Shown here: in pieces, positions 24,001-34,888 of the stretch
Layout: each line of letters opens with the position of its first letter
How positions within the stretch are numbered: position 1 is the stretch's first letter
Source of the DNA: Icerya purchasi
Lineage: Eukaryota > Arthropoda > Insecta > Hemiptera > Monophlebidae
Assembly (NCBI GenBank): GCA_039619475.1
Contig: CM077115.1
Span: forward strand, 400,058,557 to 400,122,556
DNA: 64,000 bases
Direction: 5' to 3'
The notes under the pieces: model-generated
What the model saw: only the letters and a program-made list of their open reading frames with translations
Databases searched by the model: none
What the model was told of the DNA's origin: nothing
Position numbers and translations under genes: made by a program

Positions 24001-24674
24001 CATATTAATGAGTAGCCCGTTTTGCACATCGCGCGGTACCTCTACTTTTAACGCCATTTTATAAGCTTTTACGCAGTTGTTCCATATTCATTTCGGCTTT
24101 ACGTTGAAATGATAATTCAAAAACCCAAAATATCAAAGAATATCTTCTGCTAAAAAAAACTTTGTTTTCTAAACTTTTTTCTTTATAATTACAAACTCTC
24201 GCGTGAAACAACGTCGAAAGCGTATCTCCGAAATTTATGAAAAAGTATCGATGAACGAAACGTTGCATCATCCTATTGAGTTGAATCGATTCAGGGTTAA
24301 AGACATGTTCATGTGAATTAAAGTGATAAGAATTGTAATAGACAATTTCGATAATAGAGTAATCAGGTAATTCGTATCTAATGTTATTACTTCAGAATTT
24401 ATATGTTAAAAGATTAAAGTAGAGTAAAAAGCAAGCATTATAAGATAAATTAACAAATAGCTCAAATGGGGCCAGTCAGCAGATAATTACGAACAACTTA
24501 AATCTAAAAATATGACTTCATACAGTACGGTTTTACAAACCAATTTATTCCCAGAAAGACAACAAACTATTATATGAAATGCAATAAGCGAAATCAAAAC
24601 AATACATATACAAAGTAGAAAAATATGTTGGAGCAAACAATATTTTATTTGCATCACGTATTTCTAACAGTAGA

Positions 24675-24676
<2 letters not shown>

Positions 24677-24724
<48 letters not shown>
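24677..24724. repeat. (AT)n microsatellite
   Basis: About 24 uninterrupted AT units. Confidence 0.95.
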
Positions 24725-24728
<4 letters not shown>

Positions 24729-25507
24729 CAAATAAAAACTTAGTGGAACAAATCACTAAAGTACATCACACAATTCAAATAAAAATAACAAAATACAAAT
24801 AAGGAAATTACTAAACTCGGCGGCAAAACGTATTATAATATCAAATGATACCTCACTATGTAATTGAAAGTGCACTAAAACAACACAATATAAAAATTAA
24901 CTCATCGGTATGCTTCATTGAAAGAGGGTTTAAGGAGGGTATGCAAACATATTTTTAGCTTTAGATATATGCGACATTTGAGGACTCTGAGGAAAATAAA
25001 TGAATCTTACCGGAATCATTAATCATCAACTACGAAAATGAACAGTTCTGTATATTTATTTCGGAGGACCAACTAATAAAACAAGTGTATAATTGATCTA
25101 ACAATTGTAACATCTAATCTAACAGATGAGGTAAAAGAATGGGAAGTATCAAGATAATGAATAGTGATCATAAATACATTATATTGAAACTAAGCATAAA
25201 TAATCACAACGAAATAAAAATGTATGTAAAATATATGAATTATAAAAGAGACTCGATGATAAAACCATTGAAAAAAATGAAGTACTAAATCTAGACTTAA
25301 ATGTAAATTGCAAAGACAAAAATGAATTGAATCAAATGATTCGAGTATACCGCGCAAATTAATCTTCGATAATAAATGTTGATAACGTGTCGAGCATCCG
25401 CACTACGGACAATATTGCTCAGTGGGCCACCTACATCTAATTTGTAAAAATAATAACAAAAAAAGAAACTCCCCCCCCGTGCCTAAATTCGGTCCAGTAA
25501 ACTTTGA

Positions 25508-25790
25508 GCCTTCTTGTGTTTGTGACTCAAATCACATCCTATTCGAATGTTCTACACTCTCTAACGAACACTCCTTTCTTTACGCCCAACTTCTAGTTTT
25601 GGGTCTTCCTACTCGCTTTAACGCTACCTATATTCTTTCCTTCCCATTGCCTTCAGTTATTCCATTGCTGCTGTCCTTTGTCTTTTTCATTTCTGACCGC
25701 TTGGCTATTTAGTTTAGTTATAACTCTTAATTTTTCATGTTGTTGGGTCAAGGCCGCTGGCGCGCCCAGGGTAGGAAAAAAAAAAAAGAA
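25508..25790 (+). pseudogene. 3' end of a non-LTR retrotransposon (family B, copy 1)
   Basis: The open stretch here ends a retrotransposon open frame: EPSCVCDSNHILFECSTLSN, with a C-x-C-x4-H-x4-C knuckle, then LLVLGLPTRFNATYILSFPL, ending SDRLAI and a stop at 25709-25711. The 3' untranslated part ends GCGCGCCCAGGGTAGG followed by an A-rich tail at about 25774-25797. The same sequence, base for base over long stretches, recurs at 32415-32697, so both are copies of one element. Everything upstream of the knuckle is absent. The sequence just before it (a C run and unrelated A/T-rich DNA) marks the truncation point. No reverse transcriptase remains. Confidence 0.8.
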
Positions 25791-27184
25791 AAAAAAGATC
25801 GGATTTTATAGCCTTAAACGCGAAGTAACTTTTAAAGAATTAAACGTATAAAAATCCACGTAAAACCGGATATGTAACTTTTATCAATTCAAAAATTCCG
25901 ACAATAGAGGCTAACTCTTTGTAATATTCCATAGCTTCCATATTTTTATCATCATTATTACTACTATTACTATGTTTATATAGAAAAGTTTTTTGTTCGT
26001 ACTCTTACGAAATATGTTGCACACGCTTTCGTTGCATGCAATGGATTCTGAAAATTTAAAGATGGTGTCTATATATCTTACTTCATCGCGTTACAGTTCA
26101 AGTAGAAAAAATTCAGACGGAAACAGAAACCATTTACCGATTTTCTTTTATTTTAGTTAAAAATCACTAGTGGTTTTTCAGTTTTGAAATTTATTTTTTA
26201 TCGCCTTTAAAAAGAATTATTTTTTTCATTCGATTTTGTCGTTGCGTAGGTAAAATTATCTTTGTGGTCGTCCCGTTGATACTCTGAAATATTTTTTCTT
26301 AATATATACGAAATCCCCGAGGACCGATTGAACCCACGACCATATTCCATCGCCCCCGGCAGATACGAAATTTAATAAACAGACTCCGCGTCTAATCAGA
26401 TCGCCGCAAAAGAAATTCTACGAGACGCCCTCCCCAACACCCATTCCAATTTATTGCACCTTCCGAAGTCGGCGAGTAAGCTGAAAAATTCAAACTGAAA
26501 TATTTGTCGCCAACAGAATATCGCAATGAACCGTGTAAAAGTCGATAAAATCGCATTACGCCAAACGTAGATGTGGAACAACAAAAAGCGTAAACGCAGT
26601 AATAATTCTCAGAACTGCGCCATTATATTATATTACTGTCGATATGTCGATATCGATGGGTATATTCGATGTAAAATAGCTCTCAGCTGAGGCAGAAATT
26701 AACTACAGTCTTTTTCCGCTACAGCTGCACCGGAACTGTTCAGTCCAACTCGTGCATGCTATAACAATGGTCAAGCTGCCCGACACTTTTATATAGTGAT
26801 CGGACTGAAGTTAGGAGGCCGACCTGCCTAAGACAGCGGAACTCGACAGTTCTTCTATTGTTACGATAGGTTGGCTGAGACCCGCATTATTGGAAGTGAA
26901 ATAAAAAAAAAAAGTCCTTGCACGGCTGTCAAACAGGTAGGTTTAGCTTATTTTACCGAACATATATAATAATGTAGCAGGTTTTCGTTGATTATGCGCG
27001 TGTGTCGATATAATTAGTTTATAGAAGGAGAATTCGATAAAAAAAAAATATTTCGTATCATTTTAATTGTTACGATGATAGAGTTGTACAACGTACACTT
27101 TCTTCTTTACGATACTGAACGGTTCCGACTAGATAATTATTCCCTCGAGAAATTGACAAATTGAACACGTTCGAGCACTCTGAT
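25791..27184. other. sequence of mixed composition, no recognisable gene
   Basis: A stretch between two retrotransposon pieces. On the minus strand near 26322-26345 there is GTGGGTTCAATCGG, which resembles an RNA polymerase III B box, but I could not build a tRNA around it. The part from about 26690 to 26960 is less A/T-rich than its surroundings; it might be the 5' end of the jockey-type relic that follows or a host regulatory sequence. I cannot decide. Confidence 0.4.
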
Positions 27185-29037
27185 ATTATAGTAGAGACAC
27201 CATGATTCCACTAAAAACTACAATAGACGTAGAAATGGCTGTTGAGGACTTTATAGAAAACCGTCCAAGAATCAGCTTGGACGACTACACCAGATAACAA
27301 GAAATACGAAACAATCAAATATTACCCGGTATAAATACGTAGAGAAGTTGCTTTGAAATTGCGGAAGATATGGCAAAATAATAGAAATCCGATAGACAAA
27401 ATAACCGAACAAAGCAAGTAAAGCAACTGCTACAGAATCACAAAAATAAAACATTCAGTGAATACTTATATGTCGCCCATTTCCCTTAATACGACTATTC
27501 CCTTTGGAAAGCAACCAAACGATTAAAAAAACCGATAGAAAAACTACATCCAATAAGAAAGTTAAATGGAAAATGGGCTCGAAGTGATCTCGAGAAGGCC
27601 GAAGAATTTGGAAATTGTTTAGCTGATGTCTTTCAGGCAAATCCTAGAACAGAACCGCTAACCGACATAGATCAGAGGAATGCTGTTAAATTTACGTCTC
27701 CTGGAGAAATTAAGTCAATAATTTAAACCATGCATCCGAATAAATCACCCCCGGATACGATCTAATTACTTCCAGGGTATTAAAGGAATTACCTCGAAAA
27801 GGTCTTGTCCCGTTAACTTATATATGTAATGCTATACTTCGATTACGATATTTTCTTATCCAGCTGAAGTTTTCACAAATTATCATAGCAAGGAAACTAC
27901 AAAAACCTGCAGAGGAACTAACATCATATCGGCCGTTCTCTCTTCTTCCGGTGCTTTCTAAAGTATACGAAAAAAGCTAATATTAAAAAGAACGAAACAA
28001 TTCCTGGAAGCTGAAAATTGAATACCGGAACATCAGTTTGAATTTCGAGCTGATCATGGAACTGTAGAGCAGGTACACCGTATAGTCAATGAATAGTCCT
28101 TGGAAGCTAAAAATAAATATGTGATGCGATTTTCCTTGATGTTAAACAGGCGTTTGACAGAGTATCGAAGGGCCGCTCTATAAAATTCCCATAACAGTTT
28201 TTCGAATTATTTAAATCTTACCTTAGTGAACGATATTTTGTGATTAAGTTTGGAAATGAAAAATCTCGAGTGCATCCGATAAAAGCTGGTGTACCTCAAG
28301 GTAGCATATTGGAACCGGTTCTTTACCTAATTTACACAGCTGATATACCTGTATCAAATAACGCGGAAATATTTTCGCTAATGATACAGCAGTGATTTGT
28401 TCAGATCCGTCGCTAGAAAATGTTGAAATTAACCTACAATCAGCTGTTAATACACTCTCAATATGGTTGAAGCGATGGCGAATAGTAATCAACGAGAAAA
28501 AATCTGCCGGTCGTGTAATATTTACAAATAAAAAAATCTGCAATATTTCATATTAACAATCAGATAATTCCGGTTAAGGAATCAGCAAAATATCTCGCAA
28601 TAACAACTAACGTGGAAAAACCATATAATTAAAAAACGGAACGAATTGAATATAAATTATAGGAATATGTTATGGCTCATAGGAAGAAAGGCCGAACTAT
28701 CGCTGATTAAATAAATTACTATTGTATAATCAAATTCTAAAACCTACATGGGCGTACGGAAGTCCACTGTGGGGCTGCGCTAAACAGAATAATATAGCGA
28801 TAGTACAGCGTTTCCAAAGTAAAGCAATAAGAACAATTGCAGACGCCCCGTGCTAATAGCAATCTTACACTGCATACGGATATGGCGGTTAAAGCTGTCG
28901 TCAAAGAACATTTACAAAAAAATAGCTCGGGAATATGGCGTTAAACTAGACCATCACATAAATATTTTAGCCATTGATTTACTAGACAATTCGGCAGAAA
29001 TCAGACGATTACAAAGCCGACAGATTTATTATAAATG
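27185..29037 (+). pseudogene. decayed jockey-type non-LTR reverse transcriptase
   Basis: This is the second open frame of a jockey-clade retrotransposon, broken in all three frames. Reading across frameshifts I see the linker before the polymerase (TTIDVEMAVEDFIEN near 27208; LHPIRKLNGKWARSDLEKAE near 27545, continuing EEFGNCLADVFQANP), the first palm motif LDVKQAFDRV (about 28135-28164), AGVPQGSILEPVLYLIYTAD (about 28285-28345), then the catalytic block, which reads FANDTAVICSDP at 28374-28409. This block is normally (Y/F)ADD, so the first catalytic aspartate has become asparagine by a GAT to AAT change. Thumb and C-terminal pieces follow: KPTWAYGSPLWGCAKQNN (about 28740-28795), RFQSKAIRTIADAP, and KIAREYGVKLDHHINILAID ending RRLQSRQ at about 29030. 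Many stops and shifts make it inactive. The endonuclease domain and first open frame are missing or beyond recognition. Confidence 0.85.
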
Positions 29038-29040
29038 AAT

Positions 29041-29768
29041 AATAATAATTAAAATACAGGTAGCGGAAATCCTTGTCGCTGGATAAGGAGCTCCACAAAT
29101 CAATCATACTGTGTTAAAAAAATTGCTAGATAGCCTAAAGCTAGTTGCAAAATTGCTGAAAAAAAAAAAAAAAAGTTCTAGGAAAGTGATTAGCGCTAAT
29201 TTTTGCAATTCTAGATGAACGATCTTGACTGATATTTTTGTAATACTTCTCACATATCTACCATCTATTAAGAAACTGCTTTTTTGTCTTTTACTCTTTA
29301 TCAAATATTTATCGAGTATTTTACGGCGATTCTTCAACGATTAAAGTTTACGGTTTTTTGTTTTTTTTCCATTTATTATAAATAAATTCCGCTTTTGACT
29401 AAGCCTGCGTTATCATCGGAAACATTAACGAGTTATACCTTGTTATTACACAGCAGACTAGAGAGGTCAAAGTTAAAATTAGGCTATATACAGTAAAGTT
29501 GTTCTAAGATTACTCCGAAGAATGTACCAAAAGATTTCGATTTCGATTTCGGTACCGGACTGTTTAAAAGCTCGTCTTTAATACCTTTTCCTGCGTAGTA
29601 TTTATTTTCACAGTATACTGATGCTTAGCCAGCACTAATGAAGTCTATTAATATAAATATATATTAATGTTAATAACGCTTAGATGCGATCATTTCTCAG
29701 CCGTTTCCATTGTTCTATTATAATTTCGACTATTTTGTGACCATATTTTATAATAATTAAAAAATATT
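29041..29768. other. AT-rich sequence without a recognisable gene
   Basis: Between the jockey relic and the foldback structure I see only A/T-rich DNA, with poly(A) near 29160-29175 that might mark an old retrotransposon tail. Confidence 0.5.
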
Positions 29769-30943
29769 CACAAGGAGACCTTGCGGCCCCGGGGAAACGA
29801 ATTTCAATGATTTTTGGTGTAATGGTAGTATACCATGTGGGTATACACTACGTGTAAATTTATTAAGCTGCAATACTCTAATATAATCGAGAAAAACAAA
29901 TTTAAAATTTCTCCACAATTTATGTATTTTAAAAATCATGTATTTTTCTAACGAGAAGGGACACGAGGAAGTTTTACTTAACATAGAAAAATTCAAGATT
30001 TAGTTAACTAAACAGCAGCGCCAATTGTGGTCCTAGGATCGGAGTGGTGAGAGAAAAGAAAGAAAAAAAAAGGTTACATACACATTATAGAACATCTTCC
30101 TTGGAATTACCGTAGCCTAAGTGTTAACGTTAGCGACGCGTACGCTCGATACACGGGTTCAAATCTAGCTGTGCGCATTTATTTTTTCCCTTCATTTTTT
30201 ATATAAATACTTATAATTAATTCCTTAATTAGAAAAGTAAATAAATTTCATTTCTTTATTTATTACTTATTGTTTTTTTCAATGATTTTTTATTATAAAT
30301 TTCATTCTACTATTCCATGTCTAATATTTTTATAATTTTACTTTTTATTAAAGTGATTACTATTTGAATATAATAAAGAAAATTTGTAATTTAAATATTA
30401 TTTACAATAGTTGATTGATTAGCTGAGAACACTTTTTTTTATTTATACATGAATTCTTATAATTTATTTTTTTATTACTTATTGATTTTTTCAGTGCTGT
30501 TCTATTATTTATTGAAGTTTAATTTCTATTGAAATAATTAAATTAATGATATAAATAATAAAAAAGCATTGGAATAAACAATAAGTAATAAAAAAATAAA
30601 TGAATGAGTAAATAAAGATATTATTTACTTTTCTAATAAATAAATAAATTATAAGTACTTATATTTATATATAGAAAAAAAAAAAAAAAAAAAACAGCCA
30701 GATTTCAACTCGTGTATCGAGTAATGTACGCGTCACAAACGTTACCACTTAGGCCACAATTTCAAGCGAAATGTTTTATAACTTATACATAAAGTGTGGA
30801 GAAACTTTAAATTCGTTTTCATCGATTATATTTGAGTATTGCACCTTAATATTTTACACATAGTGTACGCATTATGATATACTATCACTACACCAAAAAT
30901 CACTGAAATTCGTTTCCCCAAGGTCGCGTAGGGTCTTCTTGTC
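29769..30943. repeat. foldback element whose arms carry tRNA-like A and B boxes
   Basis: The left arm starts CACAAGGAGACC and the right arm, read on the minus strand, starts GACAAGAAGACCC. Both continue GGGGAAACGAATTTCA, TGATTTTTGGTGTA, then GCAATACTC and ATATAATCGA. The left arm has about 140 bp (about 29945-30085) that the right arm lacks. Inward, both arms share a tRNA-like head: left A box TAGCCTAAGTGTTAACG (30113-30129) and B box GGGTTCAAATCT (30155-30166); right A box TGGCCTAAGTGGTAACG (30740-30756, minus) and B box GAGTTGAAATCT (30701-30712, minus). A/T-rich similarity then continues to a centre near 30360-30540. It is either a foldback transposon that captured a tRNA-like promoter or two SINE-type copies in inverted arrangement. 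No protein is encoded. Confidence 0.75.
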
Positions 30944-32025
30944 AGTAGCGGTCATAAATCTATTGTTTTTTTGTTTTTTTTAGGGGAAGCAGAACCTAGT
31001 CGATCGTCGCTATAAACGCATAACAAAGAAGATCTTGTATCTATGTAAAATATAAGGAATTTATATAAATCGTTTTCATTATTTAATCCGAGCGCGGAGA
31101 CAGCAGTGGAGACAAGACGTCATTTCCAAATGTCGCACCACTACTCTAGAGTCGTCAATATGTCGTTATATTCTGCATGCACATTGAAACAGATGTCGTC
31201 ATTCGTTCAAAATTTATAATTTACAAAAATCGTTCGCATTTGTCGAAGAAAACGATAGAAATGTAGGCAACGATTTTTAAATATAACGAAAATAAACTAG
31301 GCGGCTCTTTGACGACATCACGAAAATCGATATTTCAGCTGTGAAAAATGTTGCATTATTATAAGAGCAGGAGGAGGATTATTATTTTCGAAGCAATTTA
31401 CATTTTTCAAGTTTGTCCGCATCTGCAGTGTACCGCATTCGATATTTTGTCTTATCTCTACTAGCAGTATTTTTCTTCGGAAATAAATGCGGTTTGGATT
31501 ACGCTAGGCCATCTAAATTACTACGCCGCCCTTCCGGTTATTCGTTCAGTAGATGGAAGAAAACGATAATATAATTTACCAACTCTCTTATCAGCAGCAG
31601 CGGGAGATCCATTATTTTTTTTTATTATTATTATTTTTTTTAATACTGTAACGTATTAATAGCTTTAAGTAAGTAAAATATAAAATAGTGCACAGAGTTC
31701 AAATACACGCGAAAAAAATTAAAAGTTCCTCTTCTTCATTTAGAAAATGTCACACCTAATAAAAAAAAAAAAAAGGCAAAGTATTTTTATTTCGGCATTT
31801 TATTCATATAATACTTCAATTCACGGATAGTTTTAATCTAAAAAACAAACTCACGATTTTTCCCCATCGTTAGGGCGTCGATTATCCACAAAGAAACTTA
31901 CGAGTTGTTCGTTTTTAACATTAGCTGCCCCTATAATACAATTAATAATTCTCTACACAGTGTCGGATGTAGATTTTTTTTCCTTTTCGGGGGAGAAAAG
32001 GACTGCCCCATTTTTAAATATTTAA
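30944..32025. other. AT-rich sequence without a recognisable gene
   Basis: No gene or ordered repeat is visible. The stretch contains T runs (30965-30980), an ATT-rich run (31612-31640) and an A run (31759-31773). Confidence 0.55.
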
Positions 32026-32697
32026 CTCCATTTATTGGCTTCTATTGAAAAACTGCATATTATAATGCAGTCTAAAATATGCAAAATTGAGGGCAATGAC
32101 GCAGCTGACTCTTTAGCTCGCTCAGCCGCCCGCATTGGTCCTTTTCTCGACTCTTTCCCTTCCCCAGACATTCTTTCTCTATCACGCTCTAATCATTCCA
32201 GACTTTGGTCTGACCTGTATCCATCTTTATTCTCAAATCGCTTTTCACAGTACCGTCTTATTTAACCGGTTCCTAGTTTCCTGTCTTGGTTTCAATCTAT
32301 TCCTATCTGTCGTCGTTCCACTGTTGTTTCCTTAATTAGGCTTAGAATCAATCATTCTCTACTCCCCTCTTCACGCTTTCGATTCGCTTTGTTCCCTTCT
32401 CCTTTCTGCTCTCTTCACGCTTCTGAGCCCTCTTGTATTTGTGACTCAAATCAATTATCCTATTCGAATGTTCTGCACTCTCTAACGAACGCTCCTTTCT
32501 TTACGCACAACTTCTAGTTTTGGGTCTTCCTACTCCCTTTAACGCTACCTATATTCTTTCCTTCCCATTGCCTTCAGTTATTCCATTGCTGCTGTCCTTT
32601 GTCTTTTCCATTTCTGGCCGCTTGGCTATTTAGTTATAACTTTTAATTTTTCATGTTGTTGGGTCAAGGCCGCTAGCGCGCCCAGGGTAGGAAAAAA
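32026..32697 (+). pseudogene. RNase H tail and 3' end of a non-LTR retrotransposon (family B, copy 2)
   Basis: The longest copy of this family in the window. It begins inside RNase H (EGNDAADSLARSAARIG at about 32090-32140, with the conserved Asp of the C-terminal RNase H motif), continues FPSPDILSLSRSNHSRLWSD, SQYRLI, an in-frame TAA at 32263-32265, then SWFQSIPICRRSTVVSLIRL, and reaches the knuckle PSCICDSN at about 32430. A one-base insertion breaks the knuckle, and LVLGLPT and LSFPLPSVIP follow in another frame. The end is CGCGCCCAGGGTAGG plus an A tail, as in the copy at 25.5 kb. RNase H is known from I/R1/Loa-type elements; the exact clade is not resolved. The copy is 5'-truncated and inactive. 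Confidence 0.85.
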
Positions 32698-33240
32698 AAA
32701 GAGAGTATAATAGGAAACGGGGAAAAATGAACGAAGAGGGTAAATATAAAAACACAGTACTAGTACGATTATTATTTTTTTTTTTGTGGTACGAATATTA
32801 TATGTACAGAGCTCTATCTAGAAAAGTACATTTAAAAATATCGAAGAGTCTGTGATTAAATTTAGCAAAAAGGAAAATTTTTAAAAACAGATTAATATAT
32901 TATGCACGGAATTACCGCTAGATCGGAATGACGATTTAAACCAAACCATCTGTTTATAGAACATCTATGAAAATTATGTTAAAGTTTTCAGGTATTATAA
33001 ATAATATAAATACTCTCGGTTATTGTTATTCAAAAACTTGAATCTTAAAATCTGAAGCGTAAATAGCAAATTTTCCACTATACTTGTAAACTTAAAGTTG
33101 TACAAATTAAAGAGACACCCATTTATACAAGAATCTTTTCTTTTAGAGAACATAGTACGTGTTTAGTTAATTACTTTTTCCGGAAAAATAGGCATTTAAT
33201 TGTAATGATGTAAAGCTGCCAATTCATTTAAAAATGCACT
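32698..33240. other. AT-rich sequence without a recognisable gene
   Basis: Nothing recognisable between two retrotransposon pieces; a T run lies at 32770-32784. Confidence 0.5.
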
Positions 33241-33500
33241 CCATTCCGTTTTCGCTTTTTCTTCCATCTCCATATTGCCCATCACTCACGATTCCTTTGC
33301 TGGTGATTCTAATCATGTCCTCCTTAACTGCCTGGCTTTTCCAGCTAAGGTTCTCTTCCCTTTATCGCTAATATTTCCGGCTCTGGGTTTTCTTCCTCTC
33401 TCGTACATCCATTTCTTCCCACCCTTCTCGGTCATTTTCTCATTAGATTCCTTTATCTCTTCTACGTTCAATCGGATAGCAGTATGATATAGCATCCTTT
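33241..33500 (+). pseudogene. 3' end of a non-LTR retrotransposon (family B relative, copy 3)
   Basis: The frame reads PITHDSFAGDSNHVLLNCLA, which aligns with the CDSNHILFEC knuckle of the copies at 25.5 and 32.4 kb but has lost its first cysteines. It continues LIFPALGFLPLSYIHFFPPF and FNRIAV then a stop, matching LLVLGLPT through SDRLAI there. It is a more distant relative than copies 1 and 2 are to each other. No RNase H or reverse transcriptase is visible upstream and there is no clear A tail. Confidence 0.65.
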
Positions 33501-34180
33501 GTTGCTAGGCCAATGCTCTTTTCCGTGACGACTCGCCCCCTCATCGACTAGATTAGATTCGCAAGCCTGAAATGCAATCGCGTTTGTCCACTAATATACT
33601 TTCTTCTGCAGAAGATTACATTCTTCTATGAATTGTGATCGTTACATGGACTATTGAGATGCTACTTTACGAGAATATATGTAATCTTTCTTTTCGCGGG
33701 AGCAACTAAGATTCCATTTCTTATTGATTTTTGGCTATTTCCGATTTTATTTCTACATCAATATGAGAAAATAAAAACTGCACTGCGTATTTTGGGTCCC
33801 GAAATTCGACAAGATTGAATTGAAGTGACATTAATAAGTCACATATGTTTTTATAAAACAATAGAGAATAGAATATAACTGGCGCGTAATTAAATAAAGG
33901 TTGAGTGTTGTTTCCTTCCTTTTCAGTTTTTTCCGTTCAAATTAAACACTATTCCGCGATAATAAACGAATTCTATTAAAGAGGCTAAAAAAAAAAATTG
34001 GTCCGGGAGCAAAAAATTAAATAAAACTGAAAAATATAAAATGATCTTTGTTTAAAAAGTAAACACCTTATATCGCCAGAATAGGACACTGAGGGCGTTC
34101 CAAATAAGTTCAAAAAAAAAATAAATAAAAAGGACAAAAGTGGACACAATTAAGAAAAAAAAAAACAAAACAATAGAAGT
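33501..34180. other. AT-rich sequence without a recognisable gene
   Basis: I see no gene or structured repeat here. Short A runs occur near 33987 and 34156-34170. Confidence 0.5.
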
Positions 34181-34738
34181 TTTACTTTGTCAACTATGAA
34201 GCGGTGGGCTCCTTGGCTGGGTTACTGTGCCTCTTCTCACTTCTTCTTTAAAAAAGTCCCTTCGTCCAATCTTCTTCCGCTGTGCAAAGGTTTTCATCTC
34301 AGACTTTGGTATCGTATGTGTAGGCTTCCTCTTTTTCTAACAATTGTACTTTTTATCTGTCTGTTTAATTTAGTCTTCCTGTTAACCTATGGTTCATTTT
34401 GTTTCCTTCACTTCGCCGTTCTGTTGTTGACTCCGTTATTTGTCTGCGCTCTTAAGTCATACTTTATTATCTTCCTCCCGTTTTCGTTTTTCGTTGGTTG
34501 CCTCTCCGTATTGTCCACTCAAACGAAAAGTGTGTTTGCGATGCTGATCACATGTTTATTAAATATGTTCATCTCTTTCTGCTGAGTGTTCTGCTTTCTA
34601 TTCCATTTTATTGATACTCGGTCTTCCTACTGCATATTGCGCCTCTTATATTCTATCTTTTCCCTCTCCACAGATTGTTTCTATTATTTGTTCCTTTCTG
34701 CCAACAACATTTGATATCGTATGAAGATATAATTGGCT
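34181..34738 (+). pseudogene. RNase H tail and 3' end of a non-LTR retrotransposon (family B relative, copy 4)
   Basis: Starting inside RNase H, the frame reads NYEAVGSLAG (equivalent to GNDAADSLAR in the 32-kb copy). With several stops it continues to LRRSVVDSVICL and RWLPLRIVHSNEKCVCDADH, the C-x-C-x4-H knuckle. After a frameshift it gives LILGLPTAYCASYILSFPSP and ends TTFDIV then a stop at about 34722. The order of segments equals that of copy 2, but residues differ, so this is a separate subfamily. A TA-rich tail follows (34791-34805). It is 5'-truncated and inactive. Confidence 0.75.
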
Positions 34739-34828
34739 CTTTCCTATTCTAATTGTTTCTGGGTAACGGTCCTCAGTTGACAAGCCCAAAGTATATATAT
34801 ATATTGTTATAAATCCAAAATGGAGTCA

Positions 34829-34888
34829 CTGTTCCGAGCTCCAGTTGTTATAAATCGATATTGTTCCGAGCGCCAGTTGTTAAGAATC
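34829..34888 (+). repeat. short tandem duplication
   Basis: CTGTTCCGAGCTCCAGTTGT at 34829 recurs as TTGTTCCGAGCGCCAGTTGT at 34861, 32 bp later. Each is followed by TATAAATC or TAAGAATC. A GGGCGCCAACGGTGAT string follows at about 34999. It might be the edge of a retroelement terminal repeat, but I have no coding evidence for that. Confidence 0.5.

Larger units (their letters stand above)
19376..25507. other. AT-rich sequence with microsatellites, no recognisable gene
   Basis: About 6.1 kb with no identifiable gene or RNA. It contains microsatellites at 21004-21062 (TA/CATA) and 24677-24724 (AT), a G run at 23824-23836, and numerous A/T homopolymers. Open frames of up to about 120 codons occur but are low in complexity and carry no family motif. 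Confidence 0.55.

Noticed and set aside
24660..24730. CRISPR-like or tandem array at the AT microsatellites
   Set aside because: These are simple dinucleotide repeats without spacers, and the window is eukaryotic in character.
26300..26400. B-box-like GTGGGTTCAATCGG on the minus strand, suggesting a tRNA or SINE
   Set aside because: No acceptor or T stem pairs and no convincing A box lies at the right distance, so neither a tRNA nor a SINE can be supported.
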